64,000 bases of DNA from contig JAGQDJ010000023.1 in the NCBI GenBank assembly GCA_022885665.1, positions 124,001 through 188,000 of the forward strand, read 5' to 3'. The DNA comes from Triops longicaudatus. Lineage: Eukaryota > Arthropoda > Branchiopoda > Notostraca > Triopsidae. A program made the translations under genes and the position numbers. This document shows, in pieces, positions 25,819-39,600 of this stretch (positions within the stretch are counted from its first letter, which is position 1; each line of letters opens with the position of its first letter). The notes below the pieces were generated by a model that saw only the letters and a program-made list of their open reading frames with translations, made no database searches and was not told the origin of the DNA.

Positions 25819-25979
25819 ATTATCATCAGAGATGGGCATGATCACAAAAGCGGATCACGGATCTTTCTTTTGGATCTGCGATCCAATGTACAACGGATTG
25901 TTTCGTATTGCCATGGTTCTCAGATCTGTGATAAAGATCCTCGATCAGTTTTTGAGTATTGCCCATCTCTGATTATTAT
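25819..25979. mobile_element. hAT-like MITE with target-site duplication
   Basis: A 145-bp non-autonomous element (25827-25971) flanked by 8-bp duplications, ATTATCAT (25819-25826) and ATTATTAT (25972-25979), with one mismatch. Both ends read CAGAGATGGGCA inward as exact inverted terminal repeats. Similarity between the arms continues inward (CAAAA, GATC, GGATCTTT), so most of the element is an imperfect palindrome. An 8-bp duplication and CAGNGATG-type ends are hallmarks of the hAT superfamily. There is no transposase, so movement must depend on an element elsewhere. The near-perfect ends and duplication suggest fairly recent insertion. Confidence 0.85.
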
Positions 25980-26867
25980 TCATAGTATCTTTAGCGGTCT
26001 TTGGATATACGTACCACCGTACTCTCTATATCGCATCATTATTACTTTTTTTTTGTTTCTAAAGTGTTTCCTTTGTGGGTTGTTCCCTTTTACTATACAT
26101 AAGTAATTTTTAACATTATATTTTAGAAATGTTTTCGGATTTCAGACAATGTCTGCCTTTAGTTTGTTAAGAGACGGGGATGTTTTTAGTGGAATTCTAT
26201 TCTGAAAGCGGTGCAAGTTTGCGATATAAAAGACATCGCGTGTGGTTAATAATAAAAACTTGTGGGAGTACTGCTTAGCACTTTTTTTTCCGTCTCCAAA
26301 TGATGAGTTCCGCTAGAGATTAATTAGTAGTGAAGAGTCAAGACTACGTGTTCAAGTTTCGAGTGGAAAAGTTTTCCTCCGGAAGTTGTGCCGCAGAACA
26401 CTATTGATCAGGACGCGCAACACAAGATATCTTGCAATGTTTCAACAGTACCTGCGTGATTAGACAATAGTTTGTAATAAGGCGGTGCATGATTAGACAA
26501 CTGCTGCTAGAGAGCACCAATGGAATTCCGTTTGCAATCTTCAGTTTCATGAAAAACAAGCAGGAACGCTATGTCGTAAAAATGGTAACAATCACTTTCC
26601 ATGAGCGTAATTTTAATATTTTGCTCATATAACTCCGAATTGTAGTTTAATGGAGGCTTAAACTAAAATTATAGCATTGAAACCACCAAGTTCTCACTCG
26701 AAGTGCATGAGGAAATAAAAATGTGTTTACTTCAAGGAAAAGGAACAGTGGAAACAAGCGTGTGCAGTTTTCGTTGCAAAACTTTCAAGTACGTTGCTTT
26801 AATTGAATTGGCAGTATAATGCGTCCGGCTAGGGAACTTGTGCATCAAGTATAGTTTTTTTTTTCTT

Positions 26868-26899
26868 AGCAAGTAACCACACATCCGTGGTTACTTGCT
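26868..26899. repeat. Perfect inverted repeat, 13-bp arms, 6-base loop
   Basis: AGCAAGTAACCAC, spacer ACATCC, GTGGTTACTTGCT. It would form a stable hairpin as RNA or as single-stranded DNA. It follows a 14-base pyrimidine tract. No gene or element boundary is evident around it. Confidence 0.8.
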
Positions 26900-29201
26900 G
26901 GAAGTTGTGGGAAGCATTATTAGCATTAGCGAAAATGCTGCATTTATGAGGACTCTTTAAGTGTGAACAGGTGAATAAACTGCTACAGAAAGATTTCTAA
27001 TTTGTTAAACATGGTCGTGTTGTGAGTATGACAGTTTTGAAGGTCGTTTGTAGTTCAGTGCTGCTGAGCATTTTTTGTATCGTCTTATTTGGATTTGTTG
27101 AATATATGATATTTGTTCCATTACTGGCTTCACTTGACAAATAAAGAGAAGTTTGCTTGGTGGGTATTTCTTCTTCAATGTCGACAATTTATTCACGGCT
27201 TAATTTCGTCTACCCTTTTTATACGAAAATACCGCAACAACTTTCGATAAGCTTTTGTGCCAAACACTTTATTTCATCACAGGACAACTTTGAGATAAAG
27301 TGGAAGTATCCTTGAACATACATTTTGAGCAGCATTAAATAAGGAAGATAAATTATAAACTTTTAAGGTATTTTGTTGAGCATAACTATAAAGGATCGAA
27401 AGCTATGCAGGATACGTCCTAAATGAAAGGAGTCTGGCTGGATGGGTAATAATACAATGCATAACTGCAGAAAGTTCTTGTGCTTCGACATCGCGGCAAT
27501 ATAGAGTGCTGTCAAAGTGTTGAGTATAAGAAGGATGGTTGAGATGTCATTACCTCAGCCGTGTTGCCAGTTGTCTGCCAGTTTTCAACGTTCCAGGACT
27601 TGATTAAGCTTCCCATAAGCACTGGATTTAGCCCTTCAAGCAAAGCAAAACTCTCGGGAAAAAACTTTTTCTGGAAGTCGGCCACGAAAGTCATCAAGCT
27701 TTAGAGATACGTGTGTAGACACGAGCACATATGCTTAAAAGAACGCAATGATTTTCTTTCTCTCTTCCGCCAGCAGCTTAACAAGTTTTGACTAGAACGC
27801 GCCAAGCAAGCAAAGATCCGATTACTAATGAATGGTTAAGTAGCGCTGAATTCTTTTTTCTCCCAAAAGTCACCCGCTATACTTCCGTACGTTTGTCTGA
27901 ATATTCCACTCTCTGCAGTCGTCTAATTGGCGTATGCGATTTTGGTTTGAAATTAACTAAACAATTTTCTTTCCGACATTTAAATGTGTTTTCTTTTTTG
28001 GTTTATTTGAACCTACATTTTTTATTTTACAAATAAAGCGAATTGAAAAATAATGGTTTATGTTGCATTGATACACAAACACCGATGAAGCTCTTATTAA
28101 TATTTTTTATTTAATTTAACATGCTTAAGTTGTTCAGTGGAAATTCCCACACTCCAGAATAGGATTTAAATGAGGGGATATTTTCCTTGCATTAAAATTG
28201 GGAATTTCGATTGTCGAGCAATGCGACTACAAGTTATGCGTGAACTCGCGAGCAAGTGATGCTTTCTTATATACCGCCAGCCATTTCTTATATTGAGAGC
28301 CCATTTAATCGCCCCCAAATTATGCTAATCTCAAATATCAATAAGTCTGATATAAATGCGGAGGAGGGTTCTGATATATATAACGCAGTAGGGCTTCGGG
28401 TGTGTTGCAAGGGATTTTGTGGGGAAGGAGAGGTGGTCGTGATCGGATCACTTTTGGTAAATAGCTATTTACGTATTGGATTAAGACTCACCATTTGGCA
28501 TAGCATAGGGCACCGATAACGGAAAGCGGCTTTTCTAGTTGGGCTTCACTGCAGGCAGCATTCATAGATGACCACGTTAGGTGATGTAATTGTGAAGAGC
28601 CAGACCCTCGTAAAGAATCATTATAAGGAAAGATGAAGAAGAGCAGCGGTTGGAGGCCAAGCCGTTTTTAAACCGTAGAACAAAATTGATGCATAGAGAA
28701 TGAGGCTTTTTGAAGACGGTATAAAAATGGACAGGAACATGTTTGAGGTTGAACTAAGGTGTAATTTGGAACCCTGCACATGAAAGTGGATGTACAACGT
28801 TTTCACATGTGCATGGTACATGGTTTTCACAGTCCAACGTGGAAGGAGAGAGTTATGAAAGAAGACATGCTTGGGGAAAATGTGGTATCAAGACTCGACC
28901 TTTCTACCGGTTCATTTACATACGTGATGAGGTTTAGCGGACTGGAAGTCATATATACGGAAAGTTTCGTGGTAATAAGTAGTGTAACCATGCCAAGCAC
29001 GCCTAAAAAGCCTAAAAGCTGTCCCTTTTGCCTTGTTGTTCTCAGAGATACCCCTATCGCCCAAGCTTTTGTTAGCACATAGGAACGACATCATTATCAT
29101 TCATGACCTCAAGACTTCTGAGCCACAACTTGAGTACTTCCTCAGTCCGACAACACGCACCTTTTCTTAAACATTTAGCGCTATTCAGCCCTCAGTTATA
29201 C

Positions 29202-29219
29202 TGAACAAAATTTTGTTCA
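29202..29219. repeat. Perfect 18-bp palindrome
   Basis: TGAACAAAATTTTGTTCA, with no spacer. It could bind a dimeric factor or be chance; nothing nearby decides this. Confidence 0.7.
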
Positions 29220-30555
29220 AACGAACTTTCAGGGATGTCAAACTCATTCACTATACACGAAGCAACTACGCGGTACAGTCTACCCAAAACTGAGCCCAAT
29301 GATAAAAGTGTCGTTTTCAAATACTATTATTTTATATGGACTACGTTTTGCTACAACCCGGTTTCACTATAGTAAAACTTTCTTGCACACAGAAGGAAAA
29401 TTTTTGGACTTTTTTTTTCTGGGAGGGATAGATAGGAACCGTACGTGATTTTTGTCCGTGTTGCACCAAGCCTCCTTCTCTATGGGATGCTTTTATAACC
29501 TCGTTTGACCCCTTGTACCACATTCTTATGAATCCAATAGCTCACAGGTCGTATTTCACGCGTAACTTTTGATTTGGAACAGTTCTCCGCTACGCGGGAA
29601 GCTCCCCGAAAAATCGAAAGCAAACCAACACGCGACGAGGGCCGCAAAAGATGTGAGTGTGCCTTTTGACTGGGCAATAACAAAAGAAAAGGATCGCGCG
29701 TTGCCGGGAAAAGTAAATAGGGCGATAAGGAGCAATCCCATGGAGACATCATTCTTTTCTTCACTCGTTGGAACGCAAGGTTTCTTTTTCTATAACAGAA
29801 CGAAAGGCTTTCAAAGCACATTCAGACATGTAAGTTAAGAAATGACCTAGCAGCTGCCTTTTTGCTGTTTTCTTTGCTATAGTACCCGTTTGACGTGGAC
29901 AATAGGGTAGTATCGTACACCCTTTGTGACTGTAAAGAGTGCGGAACGATGGAATTTGTTTCTGGAAGGGTGTCGATTGGTTCGTTCTTGAACTATAGCT
30001 ACCCCGCCCTTACGTACACACCTATATTATTTTCCTCTTTTTAAGGGCTAAGGGGGTCAGCAAACGCGGTATCGGTTATCGAAAGGTATAGGAATTGTTA
30101 AGAAAAAGACAGAAGGAAGTTGGGTCCTGTCAGTAGAACACTTAGTCTTGCGTTGAAGGTGTGAGGTCTTTTTAGATGGGCTCTGAGAAGTCGGTTGAGC
30201 TGCTTTGGGGGACAGCGGGCTTGGAAGGAAGGTGGCGTGAGAAGAAAGTTAGGGGAAAAGAACGTTCTGTGGATGACAGAGCAAAATGAGTCCATAGTTC
30301 ACCACCTCGGTGTCGCCTCGTTCTTTCGCTGTTGAGCGGAGGGTATGTCGACATGCATTAGCGGGGAAGAAAAGTCGTGTTGGCGGTCATGGCGAAGAGC
30401 GAGAAATCTCTTTCGCTCTGGCTTGTCGGTCTCGGAAAGAACAATGCATTGGTCAATGTCCTGTATCCTTCCGCGCCACCCATTCACTTGCCCCAAGAAT
30501 TGCCTTGAATGATCAAGGAAATCAAAGTCAAGTGACAAATTGGTCTCACGATTTT

Positions 30556-30557
<2 letters not shown>

Positions 30558-30597
<40 letters not shown>

Positions 30598-30634
30598 TGN
30601 NNNNNNNNNNNNNNNNNNNNNNNGGGGGGGGGGG
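30558..30634. other. Assembly gap between homopolymers
   Basis: A run of 39 T (30558-30596), GTG, then 24 N (30600-30623), then 11 G (30624-30634). The true sequence and length between the two homopolymers are unknown. The long G run may itself be a sequencing artefact. Open frames translated across this point are meaningless. Confidence 0.95.
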
Positions 30635-33600
30635 CAAACGTGGAGATATGTTTGGAAAACATGTGTACTCAATTTTTTTTCGCTTTCTCGGTTACTGTTA
30701 ATACGCCAGAGTTTGAACCGGCCTGGTTAATGTAGCACATTCTGAAGTGTTTGTTTTGTTTGAGCTCCATTAGACCTCCAGCATTTGTCTCCTACATGCG
30801 AAGAAGTTTGTTAACCCTGTTGGGCAAAGAAACCATATTCCGGCTTGTTTTATTTGTGTGACACTTGCAGTATTTCTGACACATGCCAACATAAGCAAAA
30901 AAAAAAAAAAATTTGCAAGAATAAAAACAAGAATGATAGGAATGGAAAATAAGGAAATAATTTTAGCACATAAGCTACGTCAATAATTTTTCAACAGTTT
31001 ATTAGTACAATATTCTCATACAACATTCGTTTCCACGCGATGTGTTTATTTTCAGAGGAAAATTTACACGAAACACAAGTTTCGAAATTCTTCCGCTAAA
31101 TTGTTTCATCTACCGTTAAAGATGTGAGCCTATGCGAATGAAAAAAAGTTTTGCACATTAAGAAATTGTAGGACGAATGCCCGAAATGATTTCAGAACCA
31201 CTATGTTGCAGAGTCCACAGTTTGATTGTCAAACTGGACAGTATTAAGGCGTTTGCTGTGAAACGTACTCGCATCAATCGTGCACTCAGTCAAGCTTCGT
31301 CTGAATTTAACAATTCCTTAACTCTTGAAGAAGCAACTGACAATGACCGTCACATTTATCAATGACTTCGAAGTGAGATACTTGCTCGCAGATTTCTTCA
31401 ACTCTAATCTAACAATTACTTCACGGTGGACATGGAAACTTTGTGAAATACTGAAACAAACACTTCAAAAAGTCTTGTTCAGAAAGTTGTCTTAATGCCT
31501 TCTCTGGGAAAGGACGAACGTTTTAATTTGAAAGCTTCGTGTATAAATCCGTGAATTCATAGACATTATAACATTTCACAGGAAAATAGGTTTATAGTGT
31601 AAATTCATGTAATCAAACCTAGCCAACTTGTCACATGGTTTGATATGTCGGATGTATGGGGAAAATGTTAGGGAGCTAGTCTGTATTGTTCGCCAGTTTG
31701 GTGTTCAGCCACCAAAGCTTCCTTTGCCTTGTTTGAGCACCGGCTTTGAAGGGGTAATCAACGGAAGTTGACGCAAAGCGCGAAAGGGGGAGCACTGATG
31801 TATTTGGAGTATAATTCATGGATTCCGGTAGAATTTTTTCTGTCGCTAGCAAAGATTTACATCTAGAGAGAGAAGCGGCTTTACAACAGTTCAAAATCCC
31901 CTTGCACGGACCGACGTCGAAGGGGATTTGGATCAACAAGCTTTCTCTTTTCGCTCGTTTGCGTTTCCGTGTGTCAGTCTGTCTGTACTCTAAGGATCTT
32001 AGGTGGGGAGTATCCCCAGCTTAAGCTTGTTTATTTGTAGTTTACAAGAGTGTTTGTGACTTGGCTAAAGGGAAAAGAGGACCATGTTTTCCCAATTTTG
32101 CGCACCCATTGGGAGTTTGTTGGTATTTTTGTTAGGGAGTAAAACAAGACATTTTTTTTAGGCATATTTACGGGTACGTAACAAACAATATGGTGTAGTG
32201 ACAAGCTACACTACTAACAACTGAAGCACATAAGCTTCGTATGTGGACGTTTCATTTATTTATTATATTTTAGGATTATTTTTTATCTCCATACCAAACG
32301 CCACCTTGAACTTGCACACGAACAACAGATACCAAAGAGGCGTGTCTCAAAACGTGTTGTTGTAGGAAATATATGTTCCAAAAAAACTATACCAGTTCTT
32401 CGCCGTCTTTCAAAATTGTCTTTCGTTTTGTAAAAGCTTTGTACCAAATTTGCTCTTGCAGTTCCCACAAAACTACTGTGGTGAAACCTCACTGCTGTAA
32501 TTAGGCAACCAGCGAGAGGAAAATAGCGCTTTTGGGTCATAAAGTCCAATTGTTTTCCTTAGTTTCGCTTCCCGTTTATGGAAAAATGAACAAAATAGGT
32601 TCTAAACATTTTACTAACACGGTTCATATTCACTGCTGAAATTTTTCTTTTAGTTATAAACAAAAATGAATTTTCTAATTTTCAGAACGCGGCCTTTTGT
32701 TTGTTTATGTTGGAAAAATTACTGCTATGGTTCTAAATTTCAGCTGTGATGCATTTCGGTTACATAGGGTCTACACTGAACCTATAAAAGCTCGTTCTAC
32801 GGCGAGTTCCGTGAAAGGAGTGAAATCTTCGCGTAGTTATCGTAACGAGCAAGGCTTATAATCATCATTTCGCATAGTAAAGGGGAAAGGGGGAAGTAGG
32901 GTTAAGATAGGGTGCACCATAGGTTTCGACGTTTTCGTTACGGAAGAGCTCCTTGGGAGTCAGAAAACCAAGGTTTGAATAGAAAAGTTGTTGTTTGAAT
33001 ACAAATGAGTGATTCCAACTTTTGGGCTATTCAAAGGGATGAAATCAGCGGAAGCGGAGGTCGTTCTCTTGCTCCCTAGTATTCTACGAGCTGGATTGGT
33101 AACTGATTTAATTACGCTAACGAGATGAACATCTCTAAATGTTGACTCATTCCTTAGCACTGGGCCCATGCTGGCTGAAGGTAAAGAGGGCATGAACCCT
33201 TCTGTGTACAATCAAGCGGGAAAATGGATTTAGTGCACTAACGGTGGGAAATGGGCTTTTGTGCGGTTAACCCTTTTGGTGGCTCTTGTGCCTCCATAAA
33301 CAAACATAAGAAAGCAATATGTATTAGGTCAAACCGATCCGTCACTGCAAGAAGGAGAAGCAGTCACGTCCGAAGAGCAATTTCTCTTGGTTGGTGTCCC
33401 TCTTTTTGATCACTACTGGCAGTCTATCGCTGGGCTATCTGTACAAGAGGCAAACGAAGAGCCTGGGCGAACGTGTGGCCTAGACGTTACTTTGACACAG
33501 ATGACTTGGTCAAGAGTCGAGGCGTATGATTGATCCCCCTTCTCTTAAATATATATCAGATCTATTATGAACACATGGACCCATAAGGCCAGCGAATTTC

Positions 33601-36600
33601 GTAGTAATACCGGAGTGGAAACAGCACAACGCAGCATATGGGCCCGCGTTACTGGGCGTGAAAGATTGACGAAGCTTGCGGAAATAAGAAACGAGGTGGG
33701 GAAACAAAGGGAAAACAGAAGTGACGTACGAGAAGAGGCCACTTTCGATGTTTTGCGCAAGGGGAGGACGTGTTAATTCGCTGGCAATGGGGAAAAACGT
33801 TCCTCATGTTGTGTATGTGTACACGCCTGCCTTCGTACCGCCTAGGCAGGTGTTTAGCGCAGAGATGTTTCTGTAGTTGCCGGGATCATGTTAGAAAGGT
33901 GTCAGGGATAAACACATGAAGACCACACGCAGCGACCAGCGAGGCATTTACTCAGATCTGTACCTGATGGGTAGCTGTCAATCACATTCTTTCCCTGCAG
34001 CTTTTTCTTCAGTTCTTATTTTTGTTTCTTGGCCAATATCAAGTCGGTTTGTATTCCAAAACGGCTGTAAGATTTTACGAAAGCTTACAGAGTGAACACT
34101 TAACAAGTTGTTTAGGGATACCCTCCTTCCCTCCTAATTTTTCTACTGTCACAAGTTGATGAGGCTTTATGACGGGCTTCCAGAAAGGGTTACGAAGCTG
34201 TTGGGGGAAAAGGTGACATGAAATAGAAGACAATGTTAATCAAAGTCTAGCAGGTTGATTGGCGAATAAACGATAGCTTGGAAAACCCGCTTAGATAATG
34301 TTGATGGAAATATACCCCGAGCTGTCCGGCTTGTCTTGTCAGTTCATGATGATAGAAGTGCCCATCGCATTTGACTCAAGAGTGAGAGAAAGAGGACATC
34401 GCAACACTTTTTGCCATTTTCGCTCTTCCCATTGTACGTTTGTGCAAGAGCTAACAAACATATCTTGAACGCTAATTTTTTTTATGTATATAGCATTACA
34501 GTAGTATTTTTATGTGCTTTTTACTTCCATCGCAGCGGGTACAGCATATGTCCTAACAGGGAAGCCTGTCTAATTAGTAAGATGGGCTGCACATGAATTT
34601 GCGCATTCTTCCGCGATGTCCTGGCATTCCTTTTGTTCTTTTTCTCGGCCTTTATTTGATAACTGAGCTCGAAGGTCAAGGCTGTATACTTTCGCAAGGG
34701 GGTGGAGGGTAAGGGGCAGATTTCGAAACAATTAAGCTGGTTTGTACCACATTCTCGGCAACTTGCACAGATCTCACGTGGCTTTAATTGGCTTTGAGCA
34801 ATCAAGTGGCTGCGCAGAACTGCGGGATGTTCCTAGTCATCTAACGCCGCTACCTAGCAGAACGAGGAATTTGTATGCGTCTATGGAATACCGACTAGAA
34901 TCTTCGATGACGTCGTGACCGATTTGCCGACCGCCTGCAAAGGCAAAGGTGACGCCGACGTTGAGATTTTTTCACATCATCGGGGGATCTGGCCATTCGG
35001 TTCTTCTGGTCTTTGGCGGTAAGAAATTGCTCAGCTTATGCAAGACGGAACCCGAGCCATGATTGATGCGGATGGAAAGTCCGCCATCTTTCGAAATACA
35101 GGCCAGCTAATTAATATTAGGAAGGGCACAGCAGTTGAGCTTGTGAAAAGGAATAAAGCAAATTGTATCTAGTTGTGATCAGGAATAGCTTGGACAGAAA
35201 AGTTCACAGTCCGTGAAAAGAAGAATAATTATGTAGATAAAGTTGGAAGGAATAATGTTGCTGGTAGAATTTGCATAATTAGGGAAGAAAACAAAAGGGA
35301 AAATTTAAAATGGCCACAAATTAGACTTATTAAGCTAGTCTGCGAAATTTAACAGACCTTTGTTTGCTGAAAGAATAGGATCTTATAAATTCATGGTATT
35401 TCTTTTTAACATAGCACACAGTTATCGTCGTGTCTCTTCTTTTCGTTTTATATTTTAAATTCTCACTTGTCCTCTGTGCTTACGTTTGAACAGCGAGGTC
35501 ATTGATCATCACTAGTAAAATGGACTGAAAGCTTGCGGGTAGTCTTAAAATCTTGTGATCTTAAATGCTAAGTTATATAAGAATAGTTTCTTAACAGTTA
35601 CGCTTGTGCCTCTGTACGAGAACGCCATTTTTAACGCCCATTTCGCTTGGAAATTGCATAATTTCTTTATGAGAGACACACAGGTTGTGTTAGAATCATG
35701 GTGGTTAGGGGAAGAAAACGTAGGAAATTTACCTATAGTCATTAAAATAAAATTAACACAAAAGAAACGCTGTTTTCACAATTTTTAGTTTGACAACTGC
35801 TCAACATACGTAACAAACTTACGCTTCCTAGGATTTTGTCCAATTAAAGGGGATCGCTGCTTTTATCGCTTCTTCCGTGAGCCTTGAAATCTTGAAATTA
35901 CTCGTCTTTTTTTATTATTATTATTTCATAATCTTATCAAATCAACTGTGGAAGATAGGCCTGTTACCGTGATTAGCAGCAGAGGACAAATACAGTTAAC
36001 GGAAACTCTTGGCAGGTATAGAGGCACACTATAAACGGACATAAAAACTTTTGAAATTTTATGTGATAGAACAAAAAGTACTTGAACGATTTTATTTTCC
36101 TTTGAGTCCTAAACTTAAAACAAATCAATCAGGACTGCTGCACCGCATGAAAAGCTGCCAAAATTCAGCTACAGTTTTCAAACTTAGTAAAGGTTTTTAA
36201 GAAAAGAACTAAACTTTGCAATATCTATCTTTGTCAGAGACATTATTGGCGGAATAGTTTCTTAGATCATTGGAATAATTGCACAGTGTTACTTCTGAAA
36301 ATTTCTCACGTTATACTCGTTATGACATTGCTTCACTTCCTCCTCAGCCTAATGTAATTAACTTTATTTGACTAAAACCAAACCTATTTCTGTCCTTTTC
36401 GGTACTTTTCTGTTTAACGTCCCGTCGCCTTCTAGGTCAGGCCAGATTAGGTTCGCTTGCTCATATTAAGTTGTTAGATTAGTTAAGAGTTTCACGCTAA
36501 TGGCACCTGGAACCACCATAAACTGATGCAAATAACGGAAGCAGCCTGTGACAAAGTTGAACTGACTGCGACTCTTTTCCGTTGAACCTTTTTCTTCCAA

Positions 36601-39600
36601 AGTCTTTTGAAAAATTCTGTAAGCAGTTGTGTAGTTTTTAGCCCCTAGAAGCGCTTGCGAAAAAATCAATGCAAACATTGTATCCGATTTAGTGACCTCG
36701 GATGTCCACCATGCTTGTTCCGTAGAAAATACTAACGATCATTAAGTAATTTATAAGTTTGGCGCATGTAATAAGAAAAACATGTTGTCCTAGGCTTACT
36801 TTATTTTTTCCAAGACAGGAAGCTTTAATTGGTTTAATGGGCTGCGGGAAACCAGGACGGTGGTCTTGAACCTAATAAGAGTTACCAATGGTAACATAAG
36901 AAAAACAAGTTTATGGGGGCTCCAGTTGCAAAGCAAATGAGGAAAAAATATTTTTTCAAATGAAATCAATGCGACAAGATGAAGAGGACGAGCAAAAGGA
37001 TGGGACCGTATACGTAGACAAACGCATGGTTGCGTTTCTTTAAGTCCCCTCGTCAACTTCTCTGAACTCATAAAAACTTGTAGCTAAGGGTTAGGGCGGC
37101 GAAGGCGTCAAAGGGGCGGACTAATTAGCGGCAGCTTTGATGTGGCTGAGACCTTATGCAAGTAGGCACACTCCTTATCCTGGTATTCCCAACTTTTTAG
37201 CCTGGCATACAGCAACGAAGTTCATCCGGTCACCAGAAGCATCCTAATTAGGGACGACTTTGAGTTGCAAGCTTTACACTGACCACCTTCCCATGGTAAA
37301 ACATTCACTGCAAATTTGCGACTTTTTTGTTAGGTACTGCCTTCAAAAATAAAATACGATCTCATTCCCTCCTTTCTTTGGTACCATAACTACACCGGCT
37401 CGTTAGATCCGTTTGACACCTGGTGGACATAAATGAAAACAGCCTTGTGATCGTTTTCGTGCTGGTAATCGAATTCTAAATATGAAAGTAGACGTTATTT
37501 GCGGAAGTACAGTAGATGGTCGAGCAAACTGCTATAACGAGCATTTCCGAGCCCTTTTCATGAAAGAACTGGCAAAATATTTATTCGTTTATGTTATATT
37601 TTTTCCGTTTTACTTCGCGTGAGATCTGTGGGCTCTTTGCAATATGCTTTGATGTCACGCAAGGCTAGGTAGATACAGCTGTAATAAGTTCTATGCAGTC
37701 GAGTTACTTGCTTTCCGTTTCTAGTGAGAAACATTGCAAAGGTTGGGACTTCTACTCTCATGCTGAAATATGTAAGACGAGAGCATGATTAATGATGGCT
37801 ACTCATTACGTGCTCTTGAAAAGCTGTGAATACAATAAAATACGTTGCCGTGCGCTATGTCGTGCCGAAACTTGGGACATCAAACCTCAGAACAGGACAC
37901 TAATAGAATATACACAGGTGCCAAATGTCAGGGTTGCCAAGCCCTTTTGGGTAACGTCATGCTTTTTCTTTTAGCTTCATTCATTCCTGTCGCGTACTTG
38001 TGTAATTGGTCATACGTGGGCACAACCGTAAGCATACATCGCAAGTCTCGCAGCGACACTTTTAGGAATTTCGGGTAATTTCTCCCCTAAAAGTTACCGT
38101 GTTCACTGGCTCGTCTCACTGGCAGCCCAAAGCGAAACTTCACAGCAAAATCGACATGAAACAGCTCTTTGCAGGATCTTAGCGTGTTTCGACCCGAAAG
38201 AATAGCTCTAAGAAGAGATGCGTGCACGTGGTTTGCGCCAAGCCAGTTTTATAGACGGTTATCAGATATGAAATGAACATTAGTGTGGGGTAAAGTCAAG
38301 CTCGTTTCGTGTAAAGACTATTCCCGGGCTCAATAATTCAAGGCATTTTGAGAGAGAGGGAGCGAGAGGTCTTCCCCATCGCGCACACAAGTCCCTGGTT
38401 TGATGGAGTGGCCTGTGGGAAGCGTAAATGTTTGATGGAGAAACAAGATGTGGCAAGAGAAGGATGCTCAGGTCAGGAAATAAGCGTCTCTTTCTAAAGA
38501 AATGATGTAAGTGAATTTCGTGACGTCATCATAACTCTTTCATAGGCAAGTCAGTTTTTTAGGACAGTAGTATGCATTTATGCAGGTGGGTCTTATCTTG
38601 ACGAAATTCGCCAACGTCGGCAAATTAAAGGAAATAATTGGCAAATTGTAAAATTGAAGTTTTCTGCACAATTACCATCAGGTTGCTAAACTCCTCACTT
38701 AAGTCATCTAATTGATATTTTAACATTTCAGTTTTTTTTAGCATCAGCGCTTGACTACATGTACTAATTTAGGTAGAAGTGATTGTTTACGAAACTGTAC
38801 ACTAGTGTGCTAAGCTGCGTGAAGTGAATGTGCATTCCCATATAATCACTTTTGCTTCTTAATCGCAGAGTAAAAGGGATCTACGAGGAATCATTGTGAG
38901 TCTTTTGTTTTCTTTTCTACTTTACGTATTCAGTCTTCGTAGCTATGTTGCACTTTCGAATAATTCGTGTTCGTTAAAGCAAACTGCAATTTGCTTTAAG
39001 CCAGCTAGTGGCTAATTTGGCTGATTAGGGAGAAATTAAAGACAGAGGCGAATTTCGCATTAAATGTGCCACTGTGTTTGGCGACGGACACCGTGGTCAC
39101 AAAGCCTTCACTTCTGTCGACTGAGGTATGCACATGAAAAATGTTCCCATTCTATATTGGTCGTTATGATTTTCCTGACTCATCGAAAAATACGAAGACC
39201 ACCCAGTTTGATTCAAATGAACAAAAATACATAATTCGCATTAGAGGCATGATGCAGCCTCTCGGGTCTGAACACCTGGAACTGAAGATTTAATGTGGCT
39301 TTGATTTGTTATAATTCGACCCTTAAATGCTCGTATCCCGAAAGGGTTTCTATGCCTAGAGATCTCGTAACCTCCATTCGATTTGGCAAGTTAGAAATGC
39401 TTGAGCTATCAATTGCCCGATTTGAAAAGGCCAATGGTGTGGAAAGGTTGTGAGCATCTGGTGGTCTGACATGGAAATGACCCATTTGTCAACATGTTCG
39501 TATGATAATGAGTCAGAACGCGAGAAGGGGTCGTCAAGTCGAACTGCTGCCGAAGTACTATGTGAGTATCCCGTGACCTTAGCTAAGAAAGAAAACCAAA

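Larger units (their letters stand above)
25980..30557. other. Gene-free stretch, about 4.6 kb
   Basis: I see no recognisable gene. Open frames up to about 113 codons overlap on both strands around 29480-29840 and look random. Two perfect inverted repeats are listed separately. Confidence 0.6.

Noticed and set aside
30310..30735. 141-codon frame with a poly-Phe run
   Set aside because: It is created by translating the poly-T run and the N gap.
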